Source: Chitinophagaceae bacterium UBA1930 (GTDB lineage: Bacteria; Bacteroidota; Bacteroidia; Chitinophagales; Chitinophagaceae). Taken from it: DNA of 64,000 nt. The stretch lies in NCBI GenBank assembly GCA_002337145.1, contig DDFK01000002.1:964490-1028489 (forward strand), in the 5' to 3' direction. Position 1 is the first letter of the stretch, and each line of letters begins with the position of its first letter. A program made the translations under genes and the position numbers. Shown here one piece after another: positions 39,046-48,777 of this stretch. The notes beneath the pieces are model-generated. The model was not told where the DNA came from. It worked only from the letters and a program-made list of their open reading frames with translations, and ran no database searches.

Positions 39046-39075
39046 TCCCTGTCAATATATTGATGGGGATTTTTC
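39046..39075 (+). terminator. Displaced host terminator of tRNA-Ser
   Basis: An 11-bp stem (TCCCTGTCAAT / ATTGATGGGGA, two G-U pairs) with a 2-nt loop and TTTTTC, 7 bp past attR. No gene end precedes it on the host side, so it is best read as the tRNA's original terminator, separated from it by the element. Confidence 0.7.
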
Positions 39076-39238
39076 TTTTCTATAATTATCCTATCTCAGC
39101 AGTTGCACCCGTTTTCATAAATACCCAATAGCCGCAATAATACAAGGAATTGCAAAAACTATATTGCATTGCGGAATTGCATGGTTAAAAAGGCTGATGC
39201 CTGCATCCATCTACAAATCATTTTTAAAACGGGTCATC

Positions 39239-41212
39239 ATGAAAAGAATAATGTATTCATTACTGATTGTGTTGGTACTGGTTTCGGCAATCGTACCATC
39301 TACCCAAAAGAAAATTGCATTGATTGTTGCTATTGCCGAATATCCCGAAGGCGGCAGGTGGCGTAACCTTAGCTCCATGAGCGACCTGCGTTATGTGAAA
39401 TCGGCATTGATAAAATCGGGCTTTGCCAACAACGATATCGATACACTTGTTAACCAGAACGCAACCAAAAAAGGTATCGTTAAAGCTTTGGATGATTTAT
39501 ACAATAAAGTAAACGAAGGTGACATTGTCTACTTCCAATTCTCCGGTCATGGCCAGCAGATACAGGATGACAATGGCGATGAAACAGATGGCTATGACGA
39601 GGCATTGATCTGCTACGATGCGGCAGCAACATACGACCCCGTAACCTATCATGGCGAAAACCATTTGCGTGATGACTTGCTGGGTGAGAAGCTCAACAAA
39701 ATCAGGAAGAAAATCGGACTAAAAGGTAGCTTGGTTGTCTTGATAGATGCCTGCCATTCTGGAACAGCAACCAGGGATGCAGGGATTAAACGGGGAACGG
39801 AAATTCCATTCCAGGAGCCGGGTTACAAACCCAACATCAAGATAGACCTGAACCACAATCCTGAACAAGGCATGCTGGAAGGTTTCACAGAAGGTATGGG
39901 CACCATGGTAGTGTTCAGTGCCTGCAGCCCCAACCAACCCAATTACGAAATGAAGGATGCCGAAAAACAAGGTGTCGGTTCTTTGTCCTACGCCTTTGCA
40001 AAATCCATTGCCGACCTGCCGGCAGAAAGCAATTACAATGTGCTCTTCCAAAAAATGAAGGCAATGATACAGGGCGAAATTGCTACACAGGTGCCCATGG
40101 TGGAAGGCAACCTGGACCTCGAAGTATTTGGCGGTAAGTATATACCCAAACCAGAAATCATTGCCGTGGAACAACGGTTCAACAATGCATCCAATAAATA
40201 CAACGATACCACTTTCGTCATTAACCAAGGCGAACTGAATAGCCTTACCAAAGGCACCACGTTAAAGATCTATCCAGTTGGCAGCAACGAAGTATATGCC
40301 GAAGGCATAATAACACAGGTAAGCAGTTTCCAGAGCATTTGTACCAGTAGTAAACATCTGCAAAAAAATGTGGCTTATGAGGTAAAGGTAGATGAAGCAA
40401 GCAATGGCGATTTCTCTGCCGCAATACTCATACAGAACAACGACATGAAATCCAAAAAGGCCAGTATGTTGGAAACATCCATCAAAGAGCTGATGAAACC
40501 TTACCAGTTTTTGAGCCTTAGCACAAACCCGGATTATACAATGGATATTTCCAAGGCAGCAACTGGTGGATACACCATCAGCCTGTTGGAAAAAGGCGAC
40601 AGTGTGCGTTATGTAAAAACCGTTACGGATTCCCTATCGCAGGATGACTGGAAATATTTTCTCAATGGCATTAAACGCAGTATGCGTGTAAAATACCTAC
40701 GCAACATGACCGATGGTGGTGCCTTTGCAAAAGACATAAAAGTGGAGATTGTACCCAAAGCTGCCACAAAAACGCAAGGCGAAATTATTTTAAGACCGGA
40801 AGATGAATTTGAAATACGGATAACAAACACCGGCATGCAGGATTATTATTATACTGTGATAGACATTATGCCCGACAACGATATGAAAATATTGCTGCCC
40901 GATGACAGCAAAGAAGCATCCGACTACGTAATTCATGGAAAGGAAAGCATACCCATTGGTGCAATTTCTGTGGACAAGGGCACGCCCAACGGAAAAGAAA
41001 TGTTCAAGGTAATCGTAACTAAAGTGCCCATGGATTTAAGGGGTGTTGTAAACAGGACAAGAAGCCGTGGCACACCCATGAGGGGCATGGAACAAATGAT
41101 GGACGACCTATATAAAGACGGTAACGACCAACGTGCAACCCGCTCATCTATGGGCAGTGTAAAAGTAGATGAGGTAGGTGTAATGTCCTGTGGCTTTACA
41201 GTAAGAAACTAG
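39239..41212 (+). CDS. Secreted caspase-family (C14) protease
   Basis: 657 residues from the ATG at 39,239, which starts a signal peptide. The caspase-like domain has its catalytic dyad in FSGHGQQIQD (His104) and LIDACHSGTATRD (Cys172), with GDETDGYDEALICYD between them. A middle region of unknown fold is followed by a C-terminal DUF4384-like beta domain (DEFEIRITNTGMQDYYYTVI). Such bacterial orthocaspases cleave after basic residues; the target is unknown. It lies just outside attR and belongs to the host. Confidence 0.85.
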   Translation: MKRIMYSLLIVLVLVSAIVPSTQKKIALIVAIAEYPEGGRWRNLSSMSDLRYVKSALIKSGFANNDIDTLVNQNATKKGIVKALDDLYNKVNEGDIVYFQFSGHGQQIQDDNGDETDGYDEALICYDAAATYDPVTYHGENHLRDDLLGEKLNKIRKKIGLKGSLVVLIDACHSGTATRDAGIKRGTEIPFQEPGYKPNIKIDLNHNPEQGMLEGFTEGMGTMVVFSACSPNQPNYEMKDAEKQGVGSLSYAFAKSIADLPAESNYNVLFQKMKAMIQGEIATQVPMVEGNLDLEVFGGKYIPKPEIIAVEQRFNNASNKYNDTTFVINQGELNSLTKGTTLKIYPVGSNEVYAEGIITQVSSFQSICTSSKHLQKNVAYEVKVDEASNGDFSAAILIQNNDMKSKKASMLETSIKELMKPYQFLSLSTNPDYTMDISKAATGGYTISLLEKGDSVRYVKTVTDSLSQDDWKYFLNGIKRSMRVKYLRNMTDGGAFAKDIKVEIVPKAATKTQGEIILRPEDEFEIRITNTGMQDYYYTVIDIMPDNDMKILLPDDSKEASDYVIHGKESIPIGAISVDKGTPNGKEMFKVIVTKVPMDLRGVVNRTRSRGTPMRGMEQMMDDLYKDGNDQRATRSSMGSVKVDEVGVMSCGFTVRN

Positions 41213-41239
41213 TCCCAAAATTTCCCCCACTATATCAAA

Positions 41240-41270
41240 GCCCCGGTAACAATGTTATCGGGGCCTTCTA
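41240..41270 (+). terminator. Terminator after the caspase-like gene
   Basis: Stem GCCCCGgTAAC / GTTAtCGGGGC with a 3-nt loop, followed by CTTCTATT. Confidence 0.65.
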
Positions 41271-41400
41271 TTGTTTACTGTTAAACCATTCATAACGTGC
41301 TACGGTATCAGCCTGCTTATCGGTGAAATAGGGCTTGCTACCGAATATGCCCATTACTGGCACCTGCTTTGAAATATACTCATCAAACAAAATTGATTTT

Positions 41401-41880
41401 ATGAAAAAGTTATTCGCAAGCACATTAATGGTTTTGGCTTTGATCATGTATAAACCATCCCAGGCACAGATAAGCGTGCAGATAAATATTGGCGACCAAC
41501 CAGAATGGGGACCTACAGGTTACGACCATGTGGACTATTATTATTTGCCTGACTATGATATTTATTATTATGTTCCCAAACATCAATTCATATATAGTGA
41601 CAATGGCAGGTGGAGGTTCACTACATCTTTGCCTGCAAGGTACCGTTCGTTCGATTTTTATAACGCCCATAAAGTGGTTATCAACGAACCCACACCTTAC
41701 CTGAACCACGATAAGTACAGAATAAAATATGCAAGTTTCAAAGGTAAAAGGGACCAACAAAACATTCGTGACAGCCACGAAGACAGGTACAAAGACCATT
41801 GGAAAAAAACAGGAAGGAAACAGCCACAACCTCCACACGATAACGACAGGGATGGGAGGGGTGATAGGGGGCACCACTAA
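41401..41880 (+). CDS. Secreted Tyr-rich protein of unknown function
   Basis: 159 residues from the ATG at 41,401. A signal peptide (MKKLFASTLMVLALIMYKPS, then QA) is followed by ISVQINIGDQPEWGPTGYDH and a Tyr-rich core (VDYYYLPDYDIYYYVPKHQF), then a highly charged His/Arg/Asp tail. Small proteins of this design are common in Bacteroidota; the function is unknown. Confidence 0.7.
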   Translation: MKKLFASTLMVLALIMYKPSQAQISVQINIGDQPEWGPTGYDHVDYYYLPDYDIYYYVPKHQFIYSDNGRWRFTTSLPARYRSFDFYNAHKVVINEPTPYLNHDKYRIKYASFKGKRDQQNIRDSHEDRYKDHWKKTGRKQPQPPHDNDRDGRGDRGHH

Positions 41881-41888
41881 CATAAACA

Positions 41889-41926
41889 GAACAGCCAGCA
41901 CATTTATTGCTGGCTGTTCTGTTTTC
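41889..41926. terminator. Bidirectional terminator between convergent genes
   Basis: Perfect 13-bp stem AGAACAGCCAGCA / TGCTGGCTGTTCT with a short loop, with T-rich flanks on both strands. Confidence 0.85.
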
Positions 41927-41928
41927 AA

Positions 41929-42426
41929 TTATTCCGTAAAGTTCAAGTCCATTTTTAATTGCTCCACAACGTTGAAAATAATGGGGCACCGCTCATAATG
42001 CATAAAAATAGTAAACAGCCTTTTGTTGAACTGTGGCAGGTGCAGGCCGGGAAACTCCCTGCAACCAGCAAAGCGGTGCGAATAAACCGTGCATTTATCA
42101 TCCGATAAAAAACTGCAGGGAATGGTATTCATCAACATCCTTCCGCCATCACTTTTTTCCAAATAGGTTTCATCAAAACTTTCCCTTGTTTGCTGCAAAT
42201 GTGCGGCAAGATGGCCTGCTTCTTCCTCCGTTACATTAATCATTAAACTCTTGCAACAATTGCCACAAACGGTACAATCAATTTGGGCACTAACAGTATG
42301 GTTCAGCCGGCCAATAATACTGTCAATTTCGTCACCATCCTGCTGCTGCAAAAAACTGCGGAAAACAGTATTTTCTTCCTCTTTGCTGGTAGCTATTTCG
42401 TGAATTTCCTGAAGTGATGTAACCAT
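41929..42426 (-). CDS. YkgJ-family cysteine-cluster protein
   Basis: 165 residues from the ATG at 42,426. CTVCGNCCKS, IPCSFLSDDKCTVYSHRFAGC and ERCP give the spaced cysteines of the YkgJ/CxxCxxCC (PF03692) family, thought to bind a metal or iron-sulfur cluster. The function is not established. It is convergent with the secreted Tyr-rich gene. Confidence 0.8.
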   Translation of the reverse strand: MVTSLQEIHEIATSKEEENTVFRSFLQQQDGDEIDSIIGRLNHTVSAQIDCTVCGNCCKSLMINVTEEEAGHLAAHLQQTRESFDETYLEKSDGGRMLMNTIPCSFLSDDKCTVYSHRFAGCREFPGLHLPQFNKRLFTIFMHYERCPIIFNVVEQLKMDLNFTE

Positions 42427-42527
42427 GAACGGTAAAGCTAGCAAGCATTTGGGGCTTTCCTCAACTTTGGCGGTATTAATTGGGAAGTTTTATCCACAAT
42501 TCATTACGGCTTGTTCATAAACTGTAC

Positions 42528-42557
42528 TTTGGCAACTTTACGGGATGGTTAGATTTG
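42528..42557 (+). promoter_or_regulatory. Bacteroidota-type promoter for parE
   Basis: TTTG (42,528-42,531), an 18-bp spacer and TAGATTTG (42,550-42,557), the same spacing as the tRNA-Ser promoter, leaving a leader of about 100 nt before parE. Confidence 0.65.
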
Positions 42558-42670
42558 TGGGTTGAGAAAAGGGCAAGCTACCTGCCCATCCGCAAATCAA
42601 TCATTGGGCAAAGTAAACAATAGTGTAATCACCATGGTTTATCAAACATGGTCAACAACGGTTTAATATT

Positions 42671-44551
42671 ATGGCAGAACTGAAACAGACAGCTTATACG
42701 GAAGACGATATAAAGAGCCTCGACTGGAAAGAACATATCCGTTTGCGTCCGGGTATGTACATCGGTAAACTGGGCGATGGTTCCGCCCCAGATGATGGTA
42801 TTTATGTACTGATAAAAGAGGTGATGGACAACTGTATTGACGAACACACTATGGGCTATGGTAAGCATATTGATTTGACCATTGAAGGCAAAACAGTAAC
42901 CATACGCGATTATGGCCGTGGCATCCCTTTAGGTAAAGTGGTGGATGTGGTAAGCAAGATCAACACCGGTGCCAAATACGATAGCAAGGCATTCCAGAAA
43001 AGTGTGGGGTTGAACGGTGTGGGTACAAAAGCAGTAAATGCATTAAGCAACTATTTTAAGGTAGAAAGCTTTAGGGAAGGCAAAACAAAGATTGCAGAGT
43101 TTGAACGTGGCGTATTGACCAAAGAACACAAGGAAGCTGCCACCAAAGAAGAGAACGGAACCTTTGTGACCTTTATACCCGATGACAGCATTTTCCATAA
43201 CTACAAGTTCCTGCACGAATACCTCGACAACCAGCTATGGAACTATTGCTACCTCAACGCTGGCCTTGTTATCAACTTCAACGGCAAGCGTTATGTAAGC
43301 AAGAACGGACTGCACGATTTGCTTACCCGTAAAACCAATGCAGACGAACTGCGTTACCCCATCATCCATTTAAAAGGAGAAGACATTGAAGTGGCCATAT
43401 CGCACAACAACGATTATGGGGAAGACATTTTTTCTTTTGTGAATGGACAGTTCACCACGCAAGGCGGTACGCACCAACAGGCTTTCAGGGAAGGTTATGT
43501 AAAAGTGATACGGGAGTTCTTCAAAAAAGATTACGAAGCAAGCGATATACGCACCAGTATTGTAGCAGCAGTAAGTGTGCGTGTGCAGGAACCTGTGTTC
43601 GAGAGCCAAACAAAAACAAAACTCGGTTCATCCATTGTGTACGAAAACGGTCCTTCGATGAAGAAGTTTGTGGAAGACTTCTTATCGAAAGAGCTGGACA
43701 ATTTCTTGCATAGAAATGCAACCGTTGCAGATGCTTTAAAGAAAAGGATCGAACAAAGCGAAAAGGAAAGAAAGGAACTGAGCGGCATACGCAAACTGGC
43801 CAACGAACGAGCCAAGAAAGCTAACCTGCACAACAAGAAGCTGCGTGACTGCCGCATACATTTTAACGACGAACCACCGGCAAAGAACAAAGAAGAATAT
43901 GCCGAGATGCAGAACAGCAGCACCATTTTTATTACCGAAGGTGACAGTGCCAGCGGTTCCATAACCAAGGCCAGGAAAGTGGATACACAAGCCGTGTTCA
44001 GTTTGCGTGGTAAGCCGTTGAACTGCTTTGGCCTTACCAAAAAAGTAGTGTACGAAAATGAGGAGTTCAACCTGTTGCAACATGCACTGAACATTGAAGA
44101 CGGTTTGGAAAGCCTGCGTTACAACAATATCGTAATTGCTACCGATGCCGATGTGGACGGTATGCATATACGTCTGCTACTAATGACCTTCTTCCTGCAG
44201 TTCTTTCCCGACCTGGTAAAACGCGGGCATGTATATATACTGGAAACACCTTTGTTCCGTGTACGCAACAAGCAGGAAACCATTTACTGCTATGATGAAA
44301 CAGAGAAACAGGAAGCGGTAAGGAAGCTAACAGGCAAACCGGAAATAACCAGGTTTAAAGGCTTGGGTGAAATATCGCCCGAAGAGTTTGAAAGGTTCAT
44401 TACAAAAGACATGCGTAAACAGCCGGTAATACTGGAGCAGGGCGACCATATACAGCAACTACTGGAATATTATATGGGCAAGAACACACCGCAACGCCAG
44501 GAATTTATTATTGGCAATTTGCGGGTGGAACTGGATCTGGTAGAGAGTTAA
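42671..44551 (+). CDS. parE: Topoisomerase IV subunit B
   Basis: 626 residues. The GHKL ATPase motifs are KEVMDNCIDEHTMG, IRDYGRGIPLGK and VGLNGVGTKAVNAL; the TOPRIM part has FITEGDSASGSI and ATDADVDGMHIR. The size and the paired parC gene 1.6 kb downstream favour ParE over GyrB. With ParC it decatenates daughter chromosomes. Confidence 0.9.
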   Translation: MAELKQTAYTEDDIKSLDWKEHIRLRPGMYIGKLGDGSAPDDGIYVLIKEVMDNCIDEHTMGYGKHIDLTIEGKTVTIRDYGRGIPLGKVVDVVSKINTGAKYDSKAFQKSVGLNGVGTKAVNALSNYFKVESFREGKTKIAEFERGVLTKEHKEAATKEENGTFVTFIPDDSIFHNYKFLHEYLDNQLWNYCYLNAGLVINFNGKRYVSKNGLHDLLTRKTNADELRYPIIHLKGEDIEVAISHNNDYGEDIFSFVNGQFTTQGGTHQQAFREGYVKVIREFFKKDYEASDIRTSIVAAVSVRVQEPVFESQTKTKLGSSIVYENGPSMKKFVEDFLSKELDNFLHRNATVADALKKRIEQSEKERKELSGIRKLANERAKKANLHNKKLRDCRIHFNDEPPAKNKEEYAEMQNSSTIFITEGDSASGSITKARKVDTQAVFSLRGKPLNCFGLTKKVVYENEEFNLLQHALNIEDGLESLRYNNIVIATDADVDGMHIRLLLMTFFLQFFPDLVKRGHVYILETPLFRVRNKQETIYCYDETEKQEAVRKLTGKPEITRFKGLGEISPEEFERFITKDMRKQPVILEQGDHIQQLLEYYMGKNTPQRQEFIIGNLRVELDLVES

Positions 44552-44602
44552 GTAGTGAATTGTGGTAAACAGACTTTTAGAACCAAGAAATAAAATAGCA
44601 AC

Positions 44603-45499
44603 ATGATTCATATAGTTTTTGAACAGGTAAATGTGGAAGCTTTAAGCAAGGCCTTTGAATTGGACGAAACCTTGCGTGGAGAGATTGTAGAAATAAAAGA
44701 CGATTATGCTGTTGGTCCCATTGCAAATATTTATGAGACCGAAGGATACCAGCAACGCCGTGACTGGTGGAAAGAGTTGTTGGAGAACACGCCTTACAAA
44801 GAACAACTGGATATTGTAGATGATAAGCTGGCTGTGCACAACCTCATCAAAGCGTTGGATGGTGAATCAGTAAGTGAAAACGGAGATGAAACAGTCAGCG
44901 GTTCGACCCCGCTAATCTCCACACAGGAACTATGGATATGGATGGCACAGAACCAACACGATGTATGCAGCTATTATTGGTTAATGAGCCAGCTAAAAAA
45001 TTATCAAGGAAAAATTCAAGTGTTGTACTTAAACAATTTGCCTTTTATTAATGAAAAAGGGCAGTTGTTTTACCCGCAGCATTTATATGAAATTCAACCC
45101 AAAGAATTTTTGAAAGCAAGGAAACTGGCAAGGCCCATTACATTAAGCGAATTTGAAGTGGATCCAGATGAATGGAAAAAACTCTGCAATGAAAATGCAG
45201 TGGTACGCATATTGGAAGGCGGTAAAAAGATCGTAAGCAAAGAAGAAAGTTTTTATGACAAGGATATCTTGAATGCCGTTACCAACCAATCGCAGAAGCT
45301 GAACAAGGTATTGCATAATATTCTAAGTAAGATGAAAATACAGACTGGTGATGTGTTTTTGGTTTGGCGTATCAATCAACTTGCACAACAGATGAAACTT
45401 GAAGTGGTAGGCGATTGGAGCAAGGGTTGGAAAGAAATGGTGGTAAAGAACTTTGGTGCAAAATCAGACGTGGAAGATGCCGAAACCGTTGAAGGATAA
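44603..45499 (+). CDS. DUF1835 domain protein
   Basis: 298 residues. MIHIVFEQVNVEALSKAF and the WWKELLEN, ELWIWMAQNQHDVCSYYWLM and YLNNLPFINEKGQLFYPQHL segments match DUF1835-containing proteins of Bacteroidota and Firmicutes, usually followed by a DUF3658 C-terminal part. No biochemical role is known. It lies between parE and parC, 51 bp after parE. Confidence 0.75.
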   Translation: MIHIVFEQVNVEALSKAFELDETLRGEIVEIKDDYAVGPIANIYETEGYQQRRDWWKELLENTPYKEQLDIVDDKLAVHNLIKALDGESVSENGDETVSGSTPLISTQELWIWMAQNQHDVCSYYWLMSQLKNYQGKIQVLYLNNLPFINEKGQLFYPQHLYEIQPKEFLKARKLARPITLSEFEVDPDEWKKLCNENAVVRILEGGKKIVSKEESFYDKDILNAVTNQSQKLNKVLHNILSKMKIQTGDVFLVWRINQLAQQMKLEVVGDWSKGWKEMVVKNFGAKSDVEDAETVEG

Positions 45500-45587
45500 G
45501 TGTTTCAAAAGAAAACGGGATAAAAGGAAAATGTAGCTGTCGGCACAGCTGACACGCTTACTAAGATAGAAAGGATATAAAAATCAA

Positions 45588-45977
45588 ATGCTCAACATTC
45601 AACATATACACCATGTAGCCATACTTACCGATAACTATGCGGTAAGCAAACAGTTCTATACAGAAGTGTTGGGTTTTGAAGTGATGGCAGAAGTGTACAG
45701 GCAAGAAAGGCAATCGTACAAACTGGATCTAAGCATTAATGGCAGGTACCAGATTGAGCTGTTCTCTTTTCCTGATTACAAAGAACGTGCATCTTTTCCC
45801 GAAGCAAAAGGGTTAAGGCATTTGGCATTTGCTGTGGAAAATGTAGAAGCAGCTTACGAGTTCTTGAAATCAAAAAATGTAGATGTGCAGACAGTTCGAG
45901 TGGATGAATTTACGGGTAAGAAGTTCCTATTCTTTTACGACCCCAATGGGCAGCCGTTAGAGTTGTATGAGATGTAG
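45588..45977 (+). CDS. VOC-family metalloenzyme (glyoxalase-like, YaeR type)
   Basis: 129 residues with the paired beta-alpha-beta-beta-beta modules of the vicinal oxygen chelate fold: HHVAILTDNYAVSKQFYTEV, IELFSFPDY, GLRHLAFAVENVEAAYEFL and FFYDPNGQPLELYEM. Metal ligands are probably His9, Glu57, His80-region and the final Glu. It resembles E. coli YaeR. The substrate is unknown. Confidence 0.82.
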   Translation: MLNIQHIHHVAILTDNYAVSKQFYTEVLGFEVMAEVYRQERQSYKLDLSINGRYQIELFSFPDYKERASFPEAKGLRHLAFAVENVEAAYEFLKSKNVDVQTVRVDEFTGKKFLFFYDPNGQPLELYEM

Positions 45978-46123
45978 GAACTGATATGGATGGTATTCAC
46001 CCTAATATAAATGGGGTGGGGTAAATACGCTTCAATAAAAGTTCAGCTTTGTTACGAACCTTGATGGGTGCGACGCCGAGAACGGTGAATTGAAAGTATA
46101 AAGCTGACTAACAAAACATAAAG

Positions 46124-46146
46124 GCTATAAGCTAAAGGCTTATAGC
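46124..46146. repeat. Perfect 9-bp inverted repeat upstream of parC
   Basis: GCTATAAGC and GCTTATAGC with a 5-nt loop, in an AT-rich stretch that looks like an interspersed intergenic repeat. It lies 41 bp before parC. Confidence 0.5.
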
Positions 46147-46186
46147 TAATCGCTAAAAAAATCTTTATAAAAGATAGGATAGAGGT

Positions 46187-48709
46187 ATGGCAAAAGAAAA
46201 AGTTGAAAACAGGATTTACGAAAATGAAACAGGTGTACAGGGCCAGTACAAAAACTGGTTCCTGGATTATGCCTCTTATGTGATACTGGAACGTGCGGTA
46301 CCTGCCATTGAAGACGGGCTGAAACCCGTGCAGCGACGCATATTGCATGCCATGAAAGAAATGGATGACGGCCGTTTCAATAAAGTGGCCAACATCATTG
46401 GCCAGTCCATGCAATACCACCCACATGGCGATGCAAGCATCGGCGATGCATTGGTAAACATGGGGCAGAAAGACCTGTTGATTGAAACGCAAGGAAACTG
46501 GGGCGATGTGCGTACAGGCGATGATGCAGCCGCACCGCGTTATATAGAAGCACGTTTGAGCAAGTTTGCATTGGATGTTGCATTCAACCCCAAAACAACC
46601 GATTGGCAATTGAGCTACGATGGCCGTAAGAACGAGCCCATTACATTGCCTATGAAATTTCCTTTGCTATTGGCACAGGGAGCAGAAGGTATTGCAGTGG
46701 GATTGAGTACTAAAATATTACCACATAATTTTTGTGAGATCATTGATGCATCCATCAAATACCTAAAGGGAAAGAAGTTTGAACTGTATCCCGATTTCCA
46801 AACAGGGGGCATGGTTGATGTGACCAACTATAACGATGGCAAACGTGGCGGCAAGGTACGCATACGTTGCATGATTGAAGAACTGGACAAGAAGAGCCTG
46901 ATTATACGTGACGTGCCTTTTGGCGTAACCGTTTCGCAGCTTTGCGAAAGTATTACCAAGGCCAACGATGCAGGCAAGATCAAGATAAAGAAGCTGACAG
47001 AGTTTACAGGTAAGAATGTGGAGATACAGGTTGACCTGGCTCCTGGCATTTCTTCGGACATAACCATTGATGCATTGTATGCATTTACCGATTGTGAAGT
47101 AAGCATAAGTCCCAATGCATGCATTATTGAAGATAACAGGCCCAAGTTTGTGGCAGCACAGGACCTGCTGAAGATTTCTGTTGACAGGACAAAGAACCTG
47201 TTGCAAAGGGAACTGGAAATAAAGCTGGCCGAACTGGAAGACAAATGGCATTATACTTCTTTGGAAAAAATATTCTTTGAAGAGAAGATATACAAGGAAC
47301 TAGAGCAACGCCATGCAACCTGGGACAAAGTACTGGAAGCAATAGACAAGGCCTTTCAGCCATTTTTGAAAAAGCTGAAACGTAAGGCCATTACAAGGGA
47401 AGATATTGTGAAGCTGACCGATAAGCCTGTGCGTAGGATTTACAAACTGGATATTGATGAACTGAACGAGCAGATCAAGAATATTGAAGCCGACATAAAA
47501 CAGGTGAATTATGACTTGGAGCACCTGACCGATTTTGCGGTGGCCTATTTTGAGACCCTGTTAAAGAAATATGGTAAGGGACGTGAACGTAAGACCGAGA
47601 TCAAACTATTTGATACCATTAAGCTGCAACAGATTTCTATTGCCAATACAAAAATGTATGCCAATAGGGAAGAAGGCTTTATTGGTACTACATTGAAGAA
47701 AGACGAGTTTCTGTTTGAATGTTCGGATATTGACGACATTATCGTGTTTACCAAACGGGGCATCATGAAAGTGGTGAAGGTGGGCGACAAAGTATTCATA
47801 GGTAAGGACATTATACATATTGCCATCTTTAAAAAGAATGATGAGCGTACTACCTACAATATGATTTATGTAGATGGGGCAAGCGGTACCAGCTATGCCA
47901 AACGCTTTAATGTTACGGGTATTACAAGGGATAAAGAATATGACTTGACCAAGGGCAGCGACAAAAGCAAAGTGCATTACTTTAGTTCCAATGCCAATGG
48001 CGAAGCAGAAGTGGTAAAGATTACCTTGAGCCCCAACTGTAGTGCACGTAACAAAGACCTTGATTTTTATTTTGAGGAACTGGAAATAAAAGGCAGGAGC
48101 TCACAAGGAAACACGGCCACCAAGTACCCTATACGTTCCGTTAAGTTCAAAGAAGCAGGCCGTAGCACTTTAAGTGGCGTGAAACTTTGGTTTGATGATG
48201 TGTACGGCAGGTTGAATAATGAAGAGAAAGGCCAATACCTAGGCATGTTTGAAGATGATAAAGTACTGGTACTTTATAACGATGGTAACTACGAAATTAC
48301 CGACACCGAACTTACCCAGCGTTTTGATGCAGACAAGATATTGTTGATTGAAAAATTTGTTCCCGAAAAAATCATTACGGCAGTTTATCTGGACAACGAT
48401 AAACAGCAATACAATGTAAAACGTTTCAAAATTGAAACCTCTACATTGAAATCGAAATTCCTGTTTATTAAAGAGGGCAATGGCAACGTACTAGAAGCGG
48501 TAACCACAGATGAAGAGCCGATACTTTCTGTACAAACAGGTCGTGGCACATCGGTAAGGAAAGCGAAATTCAAGATTGCCAAAATGGTGGAAGTGATGGG
48601 CTGGCGTGCCGTTGGTGCCAAACTCATGGACTTTAGCAAGACTGTTGAAATGAGTTGGGAAGAAAGGCCAAAAGAAGAGCCGACGAATCAGGCGGAATTG
48701 TTTGAATAA
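46187..48709 (+). CDS. parC: Topoisomerase IV subunit A
   Basis: 840 residues. DYASYVILERAVPAIEDGLK, YHPHGDASIGDALV and the catalytic tyrosine in AAAPRYIEARLSKF (Tyr119) are typical of type IIA topoisomerase A subunits. The C-terminal domain is the degenerate beta-propeller without the GyrA box QRRGGKG, which favours ParC over GyrA. It pairs with parE upstream. Confidence 0.9.
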   Translation: MAKEKVENRIYENETGVQGQYKNWFLDYASYVILERAVPAIEDGLKPVQRRILHAMKEMDDGRFNKVANIIGQSMQYHPHGDASIGDALVNMGQKDLLIETQGNWGDVRTGDDAAAPRYIEARLSKFALDVAFNPKTTDWQLSYDGRKNEPITLPMKFPLLLAQGAEGIAVGLSTKILPHNFCEIIDASIKYLKGKKFELYPDFQTGGMVDVTNYNDGKRGGKVRIRCMIEELDKKSLIIRDVPFGVTVSQLCESITKANDAGKIKIKKLTEFTGKNVEIQVDLAPGISSDITIDALYAFTDCEVSISPNACIIEDNRPKFVAAQDLLKISVDRTKNLLQRELEIKLAELEDKWHYTSLEKIFFEEKIYKELEQRHATWDKVLEAIDKAFQPFLKKLKRKAITREDIVKLTDKPVRRIYKLDIDELNEQIKNIEADIKQVNYDLEHLTDFAVAYFETLLKKYGKGRERKTEIKLFDTIKLQQISIANTKMYANREEGFIGTTLKKDEFLFECSDIDDIIVFTKRGIMKVVKVGDKVFIGKDIIHIAIFKKNDERTTYNMIYVDGASGTSYAKRFNVTGITRDKEYDLTKGSDKSKVHYFSSNANGEAEVVKITLSPNCSARNKDLDFYFEELEIKGRSSQGNTATKYPIRSVKFKEAGRSTLSGVKLWFDDVYGRLNNEEKGQYLGMFEDDKVLVLYNDGNYEITDTELTQRFDADKILLIEKFVPEKIITAVYLDNDKQQYNVKRFKIETSTLKSKFLFIKEGNGNVLEAVTTDEEPILSVQTGRGTSVRKAKFKIAKMVEVMGWRAVGAKLMDFSKTVEMSWEERPKEEPTNQAELFE

Positions 48710-48735
48710 CCTTACCGCATCAATAGGATATCCAA

Positions 48736-48767
48736 TAAAAGCCTTGCATAGCAAGGCTTTTATTATT
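48736..48767 (+). terminator. Terminator after parC
   Basis: Perfect 10-bp stem AAAGCCTTGC / GCAAGGCTTT with a 3-nt loop, then TTATTATTT. Confidence 0.88.
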
Positions 48768-48777
48768 TAATAATCAG

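Noticed and set aside
42490..42498. Perfect DnaA box TTATCCACA before parE as a sign of oriC
   Set aside because: A single box with no cluster or AT-rich unwinding element nearby; chance occurrence is likely.
42671..44551. GyrB instead of ParE
   Set aside because: The 626-residue length and the paired parC downstream fit topoisomerase IV; the assignment is still not certain without a phylogeny.
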